Below are positions 11,162-23,690 of a stretch of 64,000 nt of DNA, in pieces. The notes beneath the pieces are model-generated. The model was given only the letters and a program-made list of their open reading frames with translations, ran no database searches and was not told where the DNA came from. Made by a program: the position numbers and the translations under genes. The DNA is taken from contig NQMI01000011.1 in NCBI GenBank assembly GCA_002270565.1, positions 663,055-727,054 of the forward strand, read 5' to 3'. This DNA is from Stenocarpella maydis. Lineage: Eukaryota; Ascomycota; Sordariomycetes; Diaporthales; Diaporthaceae. Position 1 is the first letter of the stretch. The number at the start of each line of letters is the position of its first letter.

Positions 11162-14010
11162 AGTATCTGCCCTATAAATTGAATATGGGTTTCTTTAGCT
11201 AATGAGGTTTCTTTAGCTATTATGAAGTTCCTTGGCTTTTGGGCCTGGATTCCCTGTTTTGTTTATGAGGTTGTTGGCTACTTCGGGGGAGTGAATCTCT
11301 ATACTTTTGATACTATTTGATTCTAATTAGAGCTATAGCGCCTTCTCGCTCTTAATAGAGGATTTTGCTATTATGTAAAGGCTAGATTTACCCTCTTAAG
11401 TTGCCTATAGTTGATCCAGTGGCGATAGGAGCAGGTATGTGTGAGGCTGGTCTGATCTCTGTATTGAGCTGACTTTATTACCTTAGCTATATCTTGGACT
11501 CCCTCCTAATGTACTTAATTTAGTAGTGAAGTATGGAACCTCTAGCTTAGCTATATATTCCTAAAAAAGCTATTAAGGGATTTATATCCTTAGGCCTTAG
11601 AAATTCATTCTGATTGGATTTAATGGCATCTAATTAGAGCTTATTTCCTTAGAAGGGATATAAAGGACTGGTGTTAAGAAGGTTTGGTAGATCCTAATTG
11701 CCTATATTACCTGAAACTCTCTTGCCCTTAGATATAGTACCTGAAGGTTTGGTATGCTAATTCCCTAATATAGGTAAATTGGATGTAATGAAGCCCTAGT
11801 TTAACTAATTAGGCCCCTCTTTAGTTTTCCCTTTTAAGTTATTATTATAATATCTGATTACCCTATTAAATACTATATCTGAGATATCATCTAATATTGT
11901 ATGATATTGGGTTGGGTAATAGCGGTGCTGGATGTTGCATGCTTCTGTAGGGAGTTAAAGAGGTTCCTACCCTATTAACTGCTATTCTTCTAATTAGTAA
12001 GCTTAAAGCTTCTGCTGGTATTAGTACCTCTTGCGGTTAGGATAGCTGGCGTTAGTAGCATGAGGGTATTCCGGGTATCTATGTTATCCTCTCCTATAAG
12101 ACTAGCGATTGAGTAGCTCCTGCCTTTGCCTATAGTAAGACTTTATGATACTTAATATAACCTTTTATACTAATACCTTTCACTCTAATTGTACCTAGTT
12201 ATTTCTATATGCGTCTTAGTAAACTTTAGATAGTACTTATGCCCTTATTTCTTCTGGACACACCTGGTATAGAGAAATATTCAATATCTTTAGATAGCAC
12301 TTGCATCTTGCCTCTCCTGAAGGACCTTTAGTATTAAGAAATATTTAACTTTATTATTACCGCAAGGGAGTGATTAGGACCTAACCTGTCCTATATATAT
12401 CTCTATAGACCCTGAATAGCACTTATGCCTTTACTTCTCCTGGATATGCTTGTTATAGAGAAATATTTAATAATCTTAGATAGCACTTATACCTTGCTTC
12501 TTCAGCTGTAGCGCTAGTGTAGAGAAACATTCGCCTTTATTATTATAGCGAGGGATAGATTAGGACTTATATCTTCTGTTTTTCTAATATGGGATATTTA
12601 TTCTACTCCCTTATCTACTAGAGGTTTGCTCTTTAGGGGAAGGGAGCAGGATATAGATAAGGTAAGGGGGCTCTCATTAAAGAAAGGTCTACCTTAAGGA
12701 TGCTAGTCTCCTTAGGAACCTGCCCCTACTTTATTTAGGACCTCTAATTAGGAGTATTATGCTCCTATACTACCTATTTAGGCAACTTTTCAGCCTGGTA
12801 TACCTTTAATGCCCTTTAGAAATGCTGCCCTTTAGACCTTGCTATTCCTTAGTTTTTAAGAGGATATCTATAAAGGCAGGTCTGATTAGCTTAATCCTGC
12901 AGCCCTAGCTTTCTATAGGGATATAGAATATTATGGTATTAAGAAGTTTGCTAGAGGCTATCTGGAATTTTTACTTTTAAAAGGAAGGATAGACTTACCT
13001 TATATTTAGAGATATTAATCTCTAATTACTAACCGCCCCAAACTTAAGGGCGATATATCTCTTAAGGAACTAAAGAATAATTTCTAATGAAGAGGAGGTA
13101 GTACTAGAAATCTAGCAAGAGACTTCCACTATAGCTAGGGAGGGGAAAAAGTAAAATAAAGGGTGATCCAATTAGTTTAAGTAAGACTAAAAAATTAACT
13201 AAAGCTAAGCCTAAATAAGGACCCCTAATCCCCCAGACCCCTAAAGCTAAGGCTATAAATGCTATCCTTACCACCTTAATTAAAATACTGATTTCAGATA
13301 TTCTCGCGCTTGGTAAGACTAATGCTATTCTAATTAGAGAGCTCCTTGCTTATAGGGATAATACCTCTCTTAATAAGTGGCCTTTTAAGCTAGTCCCAAA
13401 TAGGGATATACCTTAAGCTATAGGTCTGGGACTTAGTATAATCTCTACTTTATCTAAAATTGGATATAAGTAACGCTTAAGCTCTGATTAGATATATATC
13501 ATTAGGTATAAGGTAAATTCAATATTATCTCCAACTGCTAATATAGTAAACTATAGTTGCTATAGATCTGCCTACCTAAACGTTAGGATTGCTTTAGAAA
13601 GCCATAAGATCCTCCCAGCCATACTGGATATAGGTTTTAAGATGAATCTTCTTCCTTTATCCTATTACCGCTAGAATAAATTATCCTATACTCTACTCTA
13701 AGATATAAACTTTATAGTTTATAATAAAGTATTACTTATACTAATTAAAGGAAATAATGAATAAGTATATATCAGCTATAATAGGATAAGGGCTATTTTC
13801 TTTATTATAAATAATAAAATGCATAATACCACCTATAATATCCTTTTAGGGATACCTTTCTTTTTAGATATAAATTTAACTTTTAAGTAATTAAGGGGGT
13901 TTCATTTTATATATATTACTCTTAATGAGTTGCGAGTAATATATAGGCTAGGGAGGAGGAATTAGAAGCCCTTTTAGGTAGCTGCTATTAAAGCAATCTT
14001 CCGTTCAGAT
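11162..14010 (+). mobile_element. Decayed Ty3/gypsy fragment (gag end to protease)
   Basis: From about 12.6 to 13.996 kb the plus strand matches, in inverted orientation, the gag-protease part of element A at about 20.76-22.0 kb. It includes the aspartic-protease surroundings near 13.6 kb (the LLPLSYY-type stretch after a degraded D-x-G). Homology stops abruptly at about 13996, next to the right LTR-like repeat. Stops (TAA, TAG) fill every frame. The 11.2-12.2 kb part was not recognised. The copy lacks reverse transcriptase and is therefore a truncated or rearranged element. Confidence 0.6.
12231..12575. repeat. Imperfect tandem duplication, unit about 185 bp
   Basis: Two diverged units begin near 12231 and 12415. 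Each contains two copies of a sub-motif that starts TAGCACTTAT, continues with CTTCTCCTGGA-like sequence and ends in AGAGAAATATT. The sub-motif starts are at 12231, 12293, 12415 and 12481. Confidence 0.65.
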
Positions 14011-14410
14011 AGTGAAAACGGGCCCAAAGGGAGAGCGAGAGGACAAAACCTCCTCACACACAAAAAGGCACACATTCTGCCAGAGCCCTGATCAAGCAAC
14101 TACCCCAAGAGGAGCGTGGAAGGCAAGAAGAGGAGCCCCTAACGCGATAAGAGAGTTATAAGGGGAATAGAGGGTGCCAAAAAGGAGAAGCAGAAAAAGA
14201 GGGCACAAGAAATAATTTCACAATATATACATATATATTAGATAGATATAAATTCATAGGGTATAAAAAGATTAATTCTCTAGGACTAGAAATTTCTCAA
14301 AAGTAATGCAGGAAGGCCCCTTCTTATAGTCTTAGAGGGGGGGGGGGGAATGCCAAGGCTAGTTTTCCTCCAGATTCCAAAACATACTGATTCCCCTAAA
14401 CCCTGGAACA
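14011..14410 (-). repeat. LTR-like repeat, right copy of an inverted pair
   Basis: This is the reverse complement of the repeat at 10766-11161 over its full length, with transition-type differences and a run of G near 14336-14348. The outer end is TGTTCCAGGG when read on the minus strand. Confidence 0.7.
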
Positions 14411-17400
14411 CATCCCTCTCCAGACTATTATAAAGAACAAGCAATAATCCGCCCAAAACAACCAAAATTACTTTTCTCCTTTAATTAAATAAGACCTAAA
14501 TTCAGCTCTATTAGACCCTTTATAGCTCCTAATTCCTAGCTTACTTATCCCTACTCTCATTCTGCTATAGCATGCTTAATCTGCAATCCTTCTCCTCTTG
14601 CTTAGCTGCCTTCTTATAAGCCTAGGATTAATAGCTATTACTAATTGCTAGTATGGGAACCTAGTAATTCGCTTCCTTAGTCCCCACCCACTTACTTGCA
14701 TTCCGGTTGTACTCCTAAATCAACATGATTCTTATTATAGCAGGCAATGGGTAATATAATAGCAGCATAACCGGAATAGAGGATAGAGATAATAATAAAG
14801 ACTTAAGATGCTTAATCACTTAGAGGTTATCCCACCTATATTTATATTTCCTCCTAGAGATATATTCCTAATACTTACCTCTAATATTTACCATAAGAAA
14901 AGTTTAATAAGGTCACCCTATAGCATTCCAGCTCTACTCTAATCAGGTATCTATAGAGTAGTTCTTACTTCACTTAGTATCCCAAGACCATCTTCTCTAT
15001 ATATCCATACCCCATCTAACTAAGGTAGAGGCTCAGGTATCTTAAATAGGTCCTTATAAAGTCCAAGCCTAGATATTATAATTAGATCCTTTACAGTTGC
15101 ACCAGGTATCTTGGATATTAGAATAGGTAGCTAGTTCTTTAAGCTATTAGGGGTAATGGGAGTTTTACTTAACCTAAAAGTCTGGATATCAGTAGGCCTC
15201 AAAAAATTAGCCTTATTAAATCTTACTATAAGGAAGCCCAGCAGATTTTATCCTAGCTCTAATCCTATACCGGGTATAGCATAATATTTAATCTCCCCCT
15301 TATTTATCCCTAAGATATCAGCTTAAGAGTATATAATATTCTTTCCTACCATAAGCCTCTTATACTTATTATAGCTAATAACTAGAGTATTCTAGATGCC
15401 CCTAATTAGATACCTAGATCCATTAATTTCTGATTAAATAGTAAAACCCCAGATAAGAGCTAAGGCTTTCTCAGCAGGTAAGCTAGAAGGGGCGGATTTA
15501 AGTAGCCTAGTCTTAATCCAGTCTTTAAACTCCCAGCCATTCTTTCTATAATTCTCCCAAAAGAAGAAGGCAACATAGGTAGCCATAAGAAGTCTATAGG
15601 CAGTTGATCCCAGCTATAGCATAACCTTCACCTGGATCGCTATATATACCTATTTTAAGAATCCTTCAGGTAGCCTAAGAGTAAGGAAGTATACAATATA
15701 GTCCCTTATATAGGGGTACATCCTATTATGAGTTCTCCAATCAGAATGAGTATTAATTATACTGAGTTATTTAGTATCCCTATTAAAGATGCTTAATACC
15801 TAATGGCCTGGGGTATACATAACTTAGATAATAAACCTCTAGCTATTCTTTAGTAAGTAGTATTTCTACAATCTAAGGGGTTCTCTGTTAACATTATAAG
15901 TTATTGGTACCACAAAGACCAGGTTGCTAAAATCAATCAGCTGCTAATTAATAAGCCCTAGAATATAATCAGTATACAGGCACGCCTCTTAAGCCAGGAG
16001 ACCTTCTGCATCATAAAGGGTCATAAGGAAGTCACTATAGTAAGTACCAAACAGGTTCTTCTGCCCAGGGGGGTCTCTAAACTAAGGATAGGGATTGACG
16101 CCCTCAAAATATATATCCACCACCCGCTATATATAATCACTATGCCCCCATTTTTAATTCTAAAAGAACGGCGGTTGCACTAAAAGATCTAATATATTAA
16201 AAGCTTGGGAGAATGCCAACCTATTATTAAGGATTCTGATTTTAAATGGGTCTTTTATTAGGTCTGCACTAGCTTTACAATTCCAGTTTCCTCAATTGCA
16301 AATATTATATAAGTTGGGAAATCTCAGCTATCATATAGGATCGATATTATTAAAATTCATAATAAAGGGTAATACTGAAAGTTATACTTTAAGGCTAACC
16401 TAATTAGAAGGGTCTGGGTACTCAATAGTAGGCATAGGGGCATCAGGATCATTTATAGGGCTAACTTAGCCTTTTAAACTATTAATAGCTATAAACTAGA
16501 TTAATGGGGATCTCGTCTTCTTTCCCTTACCTTTCTTTATTATTTACTAGCTTAAGGAAGATATCTTTCTAATCAGTTAGACTAGGGAAAAGGGTGCTAA
16601 GGTAAGAAGAAATTAGGTAACAAAGGGGAGGTAATAAGTTTTAAGGGTGGAGGTTAATAGTTGCAGCAGCTTTTAAGTCTTAATAATGCAAGTTATGCTG
16701 CACTAATTAGAGATCAGCCAAGGTATAGTGGTTATAGAAAAAGTAGTTGGGTTGGAGGTTATAGCAGAAAGGTAGGCTTTTATTAGAAGGGGAGCCTTAA
16801 GATAAGTAAATCACTTGAGCTAGTAAATCACTTAACTTCCTTCCCTTTTCTGCTAGGTAGCAACCTTTGCTACTTTAAATGCTTCTAATAAGAGCTCCCC
16901 TCTCTAACCTTTTAAATTTAAAGTTGCTTTTTCCCTACTAATCCTTTTCTTCAACTTCCCCCTAATAGCATCATTAACTATTAATTATTAATCTAATCAT
17001 TAAACCATTAAGCCTCTCTAATTAGATAAGCTTCACCATCACTATATCTTCTCCTCCTCAACCAAGCTAAGAAGAGAAGGGAAAGGGTAAGGAGTAATTA
17101 CCTCCTATCATCAGGGTCTTTAAAACATACAATCCTCCTCCTATCTATAAAGAAGGCATCTACACTTGCTTCCAGCTAAACGCAATCCTCTTACAAAACC
17201 AGGTCTATAAATTACTGCTTCACAAGGCCTTTGCAACAAATATCAAGATATACAACCTCAAGGGCAGAGGCAAGGGTCTTTACATCCTATAGACCCTCTC
17301 CTTAACACATAAATCTAAGCTGCTCAAACTATTCTTTCCCTTCCTAAAAGCCCTAAAGGCTTATAAGTACCTATAGTCTTGCCTTAGCACTCTAATTAAA

Positions 17401-18083
17401 GGAGGTCCAAACAATATTTTTATTAATCATACAAATGATAGCCCTTATAAGAAGTATATATCTCAACTATACTAGGAGAATAACCTTCATTAGGGCCTGG
17501 ATCTCCTTATCGCCTTCTTTAGTCTTTATAATGCAAACCTGTGCAACTATTGCATATAGCGGATAGGGGCTAACTATAACCAAATAGCTCTCTAAGGCAT
17601 TATCTCTATTATAATCCCTTTTTTTAAGTACCAATTACTTTAAAGATTTCAAGATAATACTTATATTAATTATATCTACTATATTAAGGATTACCTTTAT
17701 AATTTCAAGATGCTAAAGATTTCTAAGGGCAGTTATAATTATATTACTAATACGCATTCCAATCTAATTAATAAGCCTCCAAATATGCCTCCTTTAGAAC
17801 TCTCGCTAGGCAAGTATACTAAGGCAGCTACTAAGATAAGATATAAGGAAACTCACATAAATGCTATAAGCAAGATTACCAGATATATACCTAAGAAGTT
17901 CAAGTATAAGCTCACAAATTTCCAATTATAATCATAAGGTAATCAGAAGGGTTAGGCAAGGCAGGAGTAAATCCAGTTTTTTCAGGTTACTAATACTTCT
18001 TTTAGCAGTAAATTAAGAACTAATGATTTTTATCTCGCATATAGTCCCAAGAGAAGTATACTTATCTAATTAAAAATATAATA
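14411..18083. mobile_element. Unclassified decayed repeat, two divergent reading frames
   Basis: AT-rich, stop-riddled sequence. One long broken frame runs on the minus strand from about 16.5 to 14.9 kb and another on the plus strand from about 17.1 to 17.93 kb, diverging from about 16.6-17.1 kb. The plus frame is open for 73 codons at 17710-17931. Both read protein-like between TAG/TAA stops but I do not recognise either family. The integrase of element A, expected hereabouts, was not found. Confidence 0.4.
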
Positions 18084-18537
18084 TTATCTTAACTTTTTTA
18101 TATCTTAACTTTTTTATATCTTAACTTTTTTATATCTTAACTTTTTTATATCTTAACTTTTTTATATCTTAACTTTTTTATATCTTAACTTTTTTATATC
18201 TTAACTTTTTTATATCTTAACTTTTTTATATCTTAACTTTTTTATATCTTAACTTTTTTATATCTTAACTTTTTTATATCTTAACTTTTTTATATCTTAA
18301 CTTTTTTATATCTTAACTTTTTTATATCTTAACTTTTTTATATCTTAACTTTTTTATATCTTAACTTTTTTATATCTTAACTTTTTTATATCTTAACTTT
18401 TTTATATCTTAACTTTTTTATATCTTAACTTTTTTATATCTTAACTTTTTTATATCTTAACTTTTTTATATCTTAACTTTTTTATATCTTAACTTTTTTA
18501 TATCTTAACTTTTTTATATCTTAACTTTTTTATATCT
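18084..18537. repeat. Minisatellite, 16-bp unit, 28 copies
   Basis: The unit CTTAACTTTTTTATAT is repeated with a constant 16-bp period; the TTAAC core occurs at 18089, 18105 and so on to 18521, which is 28 copies without visible variants. An N follows at 18550. The homogeneity contrasts with the heavily mutated surroundings. Confidence 0.95.
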
Positions 18538-18625
18538 CATCCCAGAATTNCTATAGTAGAGGTAATTCATAATCTCCCTTAATTCCTTTAACCACTAACA
18601 ACTGCCTTTAAGTAACAGCATCTAA

Positions 18626-21200
18626 TTGAAAGATATCAGAGCTATTATAGGATTAAGAGAAGTATTATACCATTTCTTAATATCCTCTTTAATTTATCTA
18701 TCCACCTTATCTAAAGGACCTAGAGGTTTTCTTAAGAGCAAGTTAGCAACTGAATTATTAACCCCTTTAATATACCTAACCGTAAAGTTATATATCCTAA
18801 TTATAGCCAGCTATTAAGTAATATAGGCCCTAGGGACATCTAATGCTAACCCCTTTAACTACTAAATAAGAATATTTAAGTTAGTCTCTAGGATAAAATA
18901 AACTCTATAAATATAGAACTAAAGCTATTTAATTGCATAAAGTACAGCCTAATACTCACGTTTTATTATATTATAGAGCTTCTTAGCAGCAGTCCATAAG
19001 CTAGTCTCATACCAGACTAGATAACAAACCCTGTCTTTTACCTGCATCAGATAGGCACCCTAGCTGTTCAGGCTTGTATCAATCATAAGGATGGTCTCTC
19101 CCTTATTATAGTTAATATTTACAAGGTAGGGTTTTAAAGTGATTGTTAACTTAAGGGCATCTATAGCTTCCTAGCAGCTTTTAGTCTAGATAAATAGAGT
19201 ACCCTTCTTTAGTAGGTTGAAGAGAGGATATAATATAATTCCATAAAAGGGCATCTAGATCTAGTAAAAGTTGATTAGGCTGAGAAATAATTAGAGCTAG
19301 CTAATATTTTTATAGGTCTCCTACTTCTTAATCTTAATAATCTTCTTATCTATAGGAGAGCAGCCTAGAGTCCCGCACATATAACCTATAATATTAGCCT
19401 GCTTTTTGCACTATTTGGATTTAGTAGTATTAATTATACTACTAGCAAGCTCTATATTAAAAAGCATATCATTAAGGTTCTTAATGTGCTCTGCGATATC
19501 GCTCTATACCTTAGGAAGGTTATTAAGCTCCTAATTATCATAGGTAGACTCTGGCCCTTTTACCGCAATATTATTAAGGAATGGGCAGCAGACTATTAAA
19601 ATCAGGTTGTAAAATAAGCAAACCATGCATCTTATGAACTATACTATTAAGTTTGTGGCTCCCATGGGCAGCCTATACTATTGAAATAGCCTGATTGGAG
19701 TTATAAAGATGGTAATATTATGGCTTTTCTCTTCCAGCTTAATCTAGTTATACCCTAAGAAAACTTCTAAGAGTAATAGAACCTAATATATTGCAAACTC
19801 TTTAGCAAACTTATTAGCAGCTAGAGGAATAAAGGCGTCTCTAATTATAACCCGATTAGTCTTAGAGATATTATTAATTAACTAATAGCTACTATCTCTC
19901 TTCTTAATAAGGAACTACTAGTTTTAGTAGGGGGCATGGGATTCTTTAATCATACCCCTAGCTTCTCACTCCCTTAATATTTTAATAGCAGTCTCCCTTA
20001 ATGCTCTAGGGAACTCAATAGTTTCCATCTAGTATGCCTGGTAAGGAACTATCTTAATGGACTAAAGAGGGGCAACATCTATACTAATCTAAGAGACATA
20101 AGACCAGTCCCATATAAGAGCTTCTTCCCTATTCTCCAGGAGATGCATAAACATTAACTTTTCCTAATTAGAGAGCCCATTATAGTTTCCCATAATAATA
20201 TACTAAAGGTGCTCTAGCATTAATTATAACCCCCTTAGAATGGAGGAGAATCTGGGTCTGATTTATAGGTTATATTTGCTTCCTCTACTAGCATTAATCA
20301 GATGCCTGACCCTAGCCTCATAACTTGGCTTCCAATTCACAGTTCCCTTAGGGATAGTACCATTAGAGGGAAAGTTATCAATAGGGTGGACTTTTACCCC
20401 TACTCTTTTATATAGGGTCCTAATAGCTAGAGCGGTTACCCCCTTTTCTTAGTCCAGCCGGAATTAAATTATAGGTCTCAAGGGTACACCCATCCAAATA
20501 AAAGACTACTAATTAGAGTAACCTAATAAGATATTAGGTCTATAGATGTAAAGAAAGGAGGCGAAAAATTTTAGTATTAGGGTTCTAGCTTCCTCATCTA
20601 AAAGGCTCTCAAGAATATCATCATCCTAGGATAACCTAAGGTTGGATTTAAGAGGATCCATTAAGGCTCTAATTATAACCCGCCTCTAATTACAGGAATC
20701 TAGCTAAAGGAAAACTATTATCACCCTCTAAGGAAGGTATTTTTAGGGAACCATTATACCTTTAGCAGCAGCTACCTAGAAAGGCTTCTAGTTCCTCCTC
20801 CCCAGCCCATATATCACTTGCAACCCATTAAGAGTAATATATGCAAAAAGAAACCCCCTTAATCGCTTAAAAGTTAAATTTATATCTAAAGAGAAAGGTA
20901 TCCCTAAAGGTATATTATAAATAATATTATATATTTTATTATCCATAATAAAGAAAATAGCCCTTATCCTATTATAGCCAATATATACCTACTCCTTAGT
21001 TACTCTAATTAGTATAAGTAATGCTTTATTATAAACTATAGAGTTTATATCTTAGTGTAAAGTATAAAATAACTTATTTTAGTAATAATAGGATAAAGAA
21101 AGAAGATTTATCTTAGCACCTATATCTAGTAGGGCTAGAAGGATCTTATAGCTTTCCAAAGCGATCCTAATGTTTAGGTAGGTAAATCTATAGCAACTAT
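18626..21200 (-). pseudogene. Element A pol remnant: protease, RT, RNase H
   Basis: The protease motif reads ALLDIGAKINLLS near 21115-21150, where the usual D-S/T-G has become D-I-G. The RT shows RLPMGATN near 19670 and PFLNNIAVKGP at about 19553-19590; family members have DD where this copy has NN. RNase H is seen as MIDTSLN near 19070-19095, then a REY-AVLYAIK stretch and a C-terminal FTVRYIKG followed by VANLLLRKP near 18700-18780. Dozens of TAG and TAA codons replace expected Trp and Gln codons, so no functional protein can be made. The loss of both RT aspartates fits G-to-A change on this strand, which is RIP on the other. Confidence 0.82.
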
Positions 21201-23023
21201 AATTTATTACATTAGCAATTTAAGATAATATTGAATTTACCTTATACTTAACGATATATATCTAATTAGAGCTTAAGCATTACTTATATCTAATTTTGGA
21301 TAAAGCAGAGACTATACTGAGTCCTGGATCTATAGCTTAAGGTATATCCCTATCCGGGACTAGCTTAAAAGGCTACTCATCAAGAGAGGTATTATCCCTG
21401 TGAGTAAGGAGCTCTCTAATCAGAATAACATTAGTCTTGTTAAGCGTGAGAATATCCGAAATCAGCATTTTAATTAAGGTAGTAAGGATAGCATCCATAG
21501 CCTTAGCTTTAGGAGTCTGGAGGATTAGGGGTCCTTATTTAGGCTTAGCTTTAGTTAATTTTTCAGTCTTACTTAAACTAATTAAATTACCCTTTATTTT
21601 ACTTTTCCCATCCCCAGCTATAGTAGAAGTCTCTTACTAGATTTCTAGCACTACCTCCTCTTTATTAAAAATTATTTATAATCTTAGGTTAGAGTTAACA
21701 ACTAGTTCTAAGTCTAGCCTAGCATTAAATATTATATCATTAACATCCTAATTAGGATTATCTTTATTCATTCTCTTCCTTTTAACAGCATTTATAGCAA
21801 TTAAGGGCACTAAAGTTTCTATATATTGGGTTTTATTACTAATAAATACTAGTTTAGGTTCAGGAATTAATATTATAGAGAGGGAATTTACTTTAGTTCT
21901 TAGATCAGGGTCCTAAATCTTCTTTAGTTCCCTAAGAGATATATTACCCTTAAGTTTAGGGTAGTTAGCAATTAGAGACTAATATCTCTAAACATAAGGT
22001 AAGTCTATCCTTCCTTTTAAAAGCAAAAATTCCAAACAACCTCTAGCAAACTTCTCAATACTATAATATTCTATATTTCCATAGAAAGCTAGGGCTATAG
22101 GATTAAGCTAGTTAGACCTGCCTTTACAGATATCCTCTTAAGAGCTAAGGAACACCAAGTTGCTTTCCCACCTAAGAGACCAGATTAAGCCGAGCTTAAT
22201 AAGTTCCAATAATTTGGAGCATTAGTAAGCCCTATGATCAAAAGAAGTACTACATCAATAGCACTTTCTAATCTTGCTATTCCATTAATAGGCCAGCTCA
22301 GATACATTCCACCCATAGTCTTCAGAGTATCCATTAGTAAAACTATCCTCCTAATTATAATCAGCTTCTAATAAATTTAAGGACGTAATTATATTAGGGC
22401 TATTAAGTCCCAAGTAAGCCCAGCTTTAATTATAGCTAAGTACCCTATTAATATATGCTTGATTTACATTAAGTTTATTTAATATAGGCTGCAGTCTTTT
22501 CATAAGGTTATTCTTAATCACAAACTTGATCTCCATCTAAGCAAACTTATAGACTAAATTATTTACTAAAGAGTCTTTATTAAACCAGATATTTTTCTAG
22601 ATAATCTTATATCCTAGCTGATTAAAGTAAGAGGGGGTTTATACTAATGATTCTATAGTCCTTATGGCAGATTAAGGCTATAGGTAAGGTATCTTTATAA
22701 GTTAAATAAGAGAGGCATAGTAAGTTATAAGATTAGCCCCTCTTATATTATTATACTCATCTTAATAAGAGTACTTAAGTTCCTTATTAATTAGAGAAAG
22801 GAGTTCTATCTTAAAAGTTCTTTGGTTATAAGTTCTAGCCTCCTTATTGGATATGCTTTTAGTGGCTAATATCTTCTTTAGGGTTGATGGCAAGATTTAA
22901 TAGAATAGCCAGGTTGGTAAGATCAGACTGTTATTAGTAGAATCTAGTACCTGGTTGTAAGTTGTAATCCAGTGCTTCCAGGCTTCTAGATCTTCAGCAG
23001 GGTAATTCCTCCGGATAGTATTA
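21200..23023 (-). pseudogene. Element A gag-like remnant with zinc knuckle
   Basis: The N-terminal part reads AEDLEAWKHWITTYNQVL near 22950-23010. A CX2CX4HX4C zinc knuckle is still visible near 22215-22260 (C, then one codon turned to stop, C, H, C with regular spacing). Many stops interrupt it. The 5' end continues across the element B insertion, at 31753 and above. The downstream part (about 21.2-22.0 kb) is the stretch duplicated in inverted orientation at about 12.6-13.7 kb. Confidence 0.65.
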
Positions 23024-23491
23024 TGTAATAATCAAAGGGGTTTCTGAGTATATAATCCTGAAAGATCAAGGGTTTATATTCGGGATACATTGTTAAGCGG
23101 TTATTAAGCAATATTATTGACTAATAATGATTACTAGCTGTAAGGCTATCTAATGCTGGGGTTGAATACTTAGATTAATAACTAAAGAGTCTGTTCTATA
23201 AAAGCTATCTACTGTAGTGATAATCATATAGTTATATACTCCGACTGTTTAGTGGCTTGCTGGCTCGCAAGGCAAGCCTATAAGTTGTAATGTGAGGCTT
23301 AAAGAATGCCTCTTTAAGCTAGCTTATATGGCTTGCAACCGAGTATTGCAAGTTAGACCCTAACCCTGAATCTAGGTATACCGTGCTAACTCCGCTATTA
23401 AGGTCCTGCGGGGTTGCATCGCAGCATACGTTCTTAATGTCTTTAGGTCTGCAAACCGGGGTTTGGGGTGCTAGTATGTTGGTTTATAATA
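23024..23491 (-). repeat. 3' LTR of element B
   Basis: It matches 31292-31752 in the same orientation over about 465 bp, including a shared internal CCCTAACCCT and GTCCTGCGGGGTTG. Its outer edge on the minus strand reads TATTATAAACCAACA where the other copy has TGTTATGAGCCAACA, a set of G-to-A changes. It begins TG at 23024, giving the TG...CA ends expected of an LTR after RIP is allowed for. Confidence 0.82.
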
Positions 23492-23690
23492 CTATCTCCC
23501 TCCTTGCTTCTTTTATTCTTAAAAGTAATCTATAAGCTATCCTTACTTATTGTGCTTTTCGTTTATGCCTTTTTAATTCGTTATATTATTTAGAGTTAAG
23601 GATTCTTAGGTTTTTAAGTTATCCCATTACTTTAAGAAAGTCAAGCAGCGTAACTCCCTATTATCTATTATTTTATAGGGTGCTATTATA

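Larger units (their letters stand above)
18551..23023 (-). mobile_element. Ty3/gypsy retrotransposon A, RIP-degraded, 3' truncated
   Basis: Read on the minus strand from 23023 downwards the order is gag-like region, CCHC knuckle, aspartic protease, reverse transcriptase and RNase H, the Ty3/gypsy order without a recognisable integrase. The 5' part is separated by the insertion of element B: the coding frame leading to EDLEAWKHWIT continues from sequence at 31753 onwards. The element's probable 5' LTR is at 31796-31921. Its 3' end is lost at the minisatellite and N around 18.08-18.55 kb. Confidence 0.8.

Noticed and set aside
18084..18537. CRISPR-like array
   Set aside because: Units are contiguous 16-mers without spacers, in a eukaryotic genome; it is a minisatellite.
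23360..23385. Telomere-like CCCTAACCCT
   Set aside because: Only one and a half units, and it recurs at the same place in the other LTR of element B (31627); it is part of the LTR.
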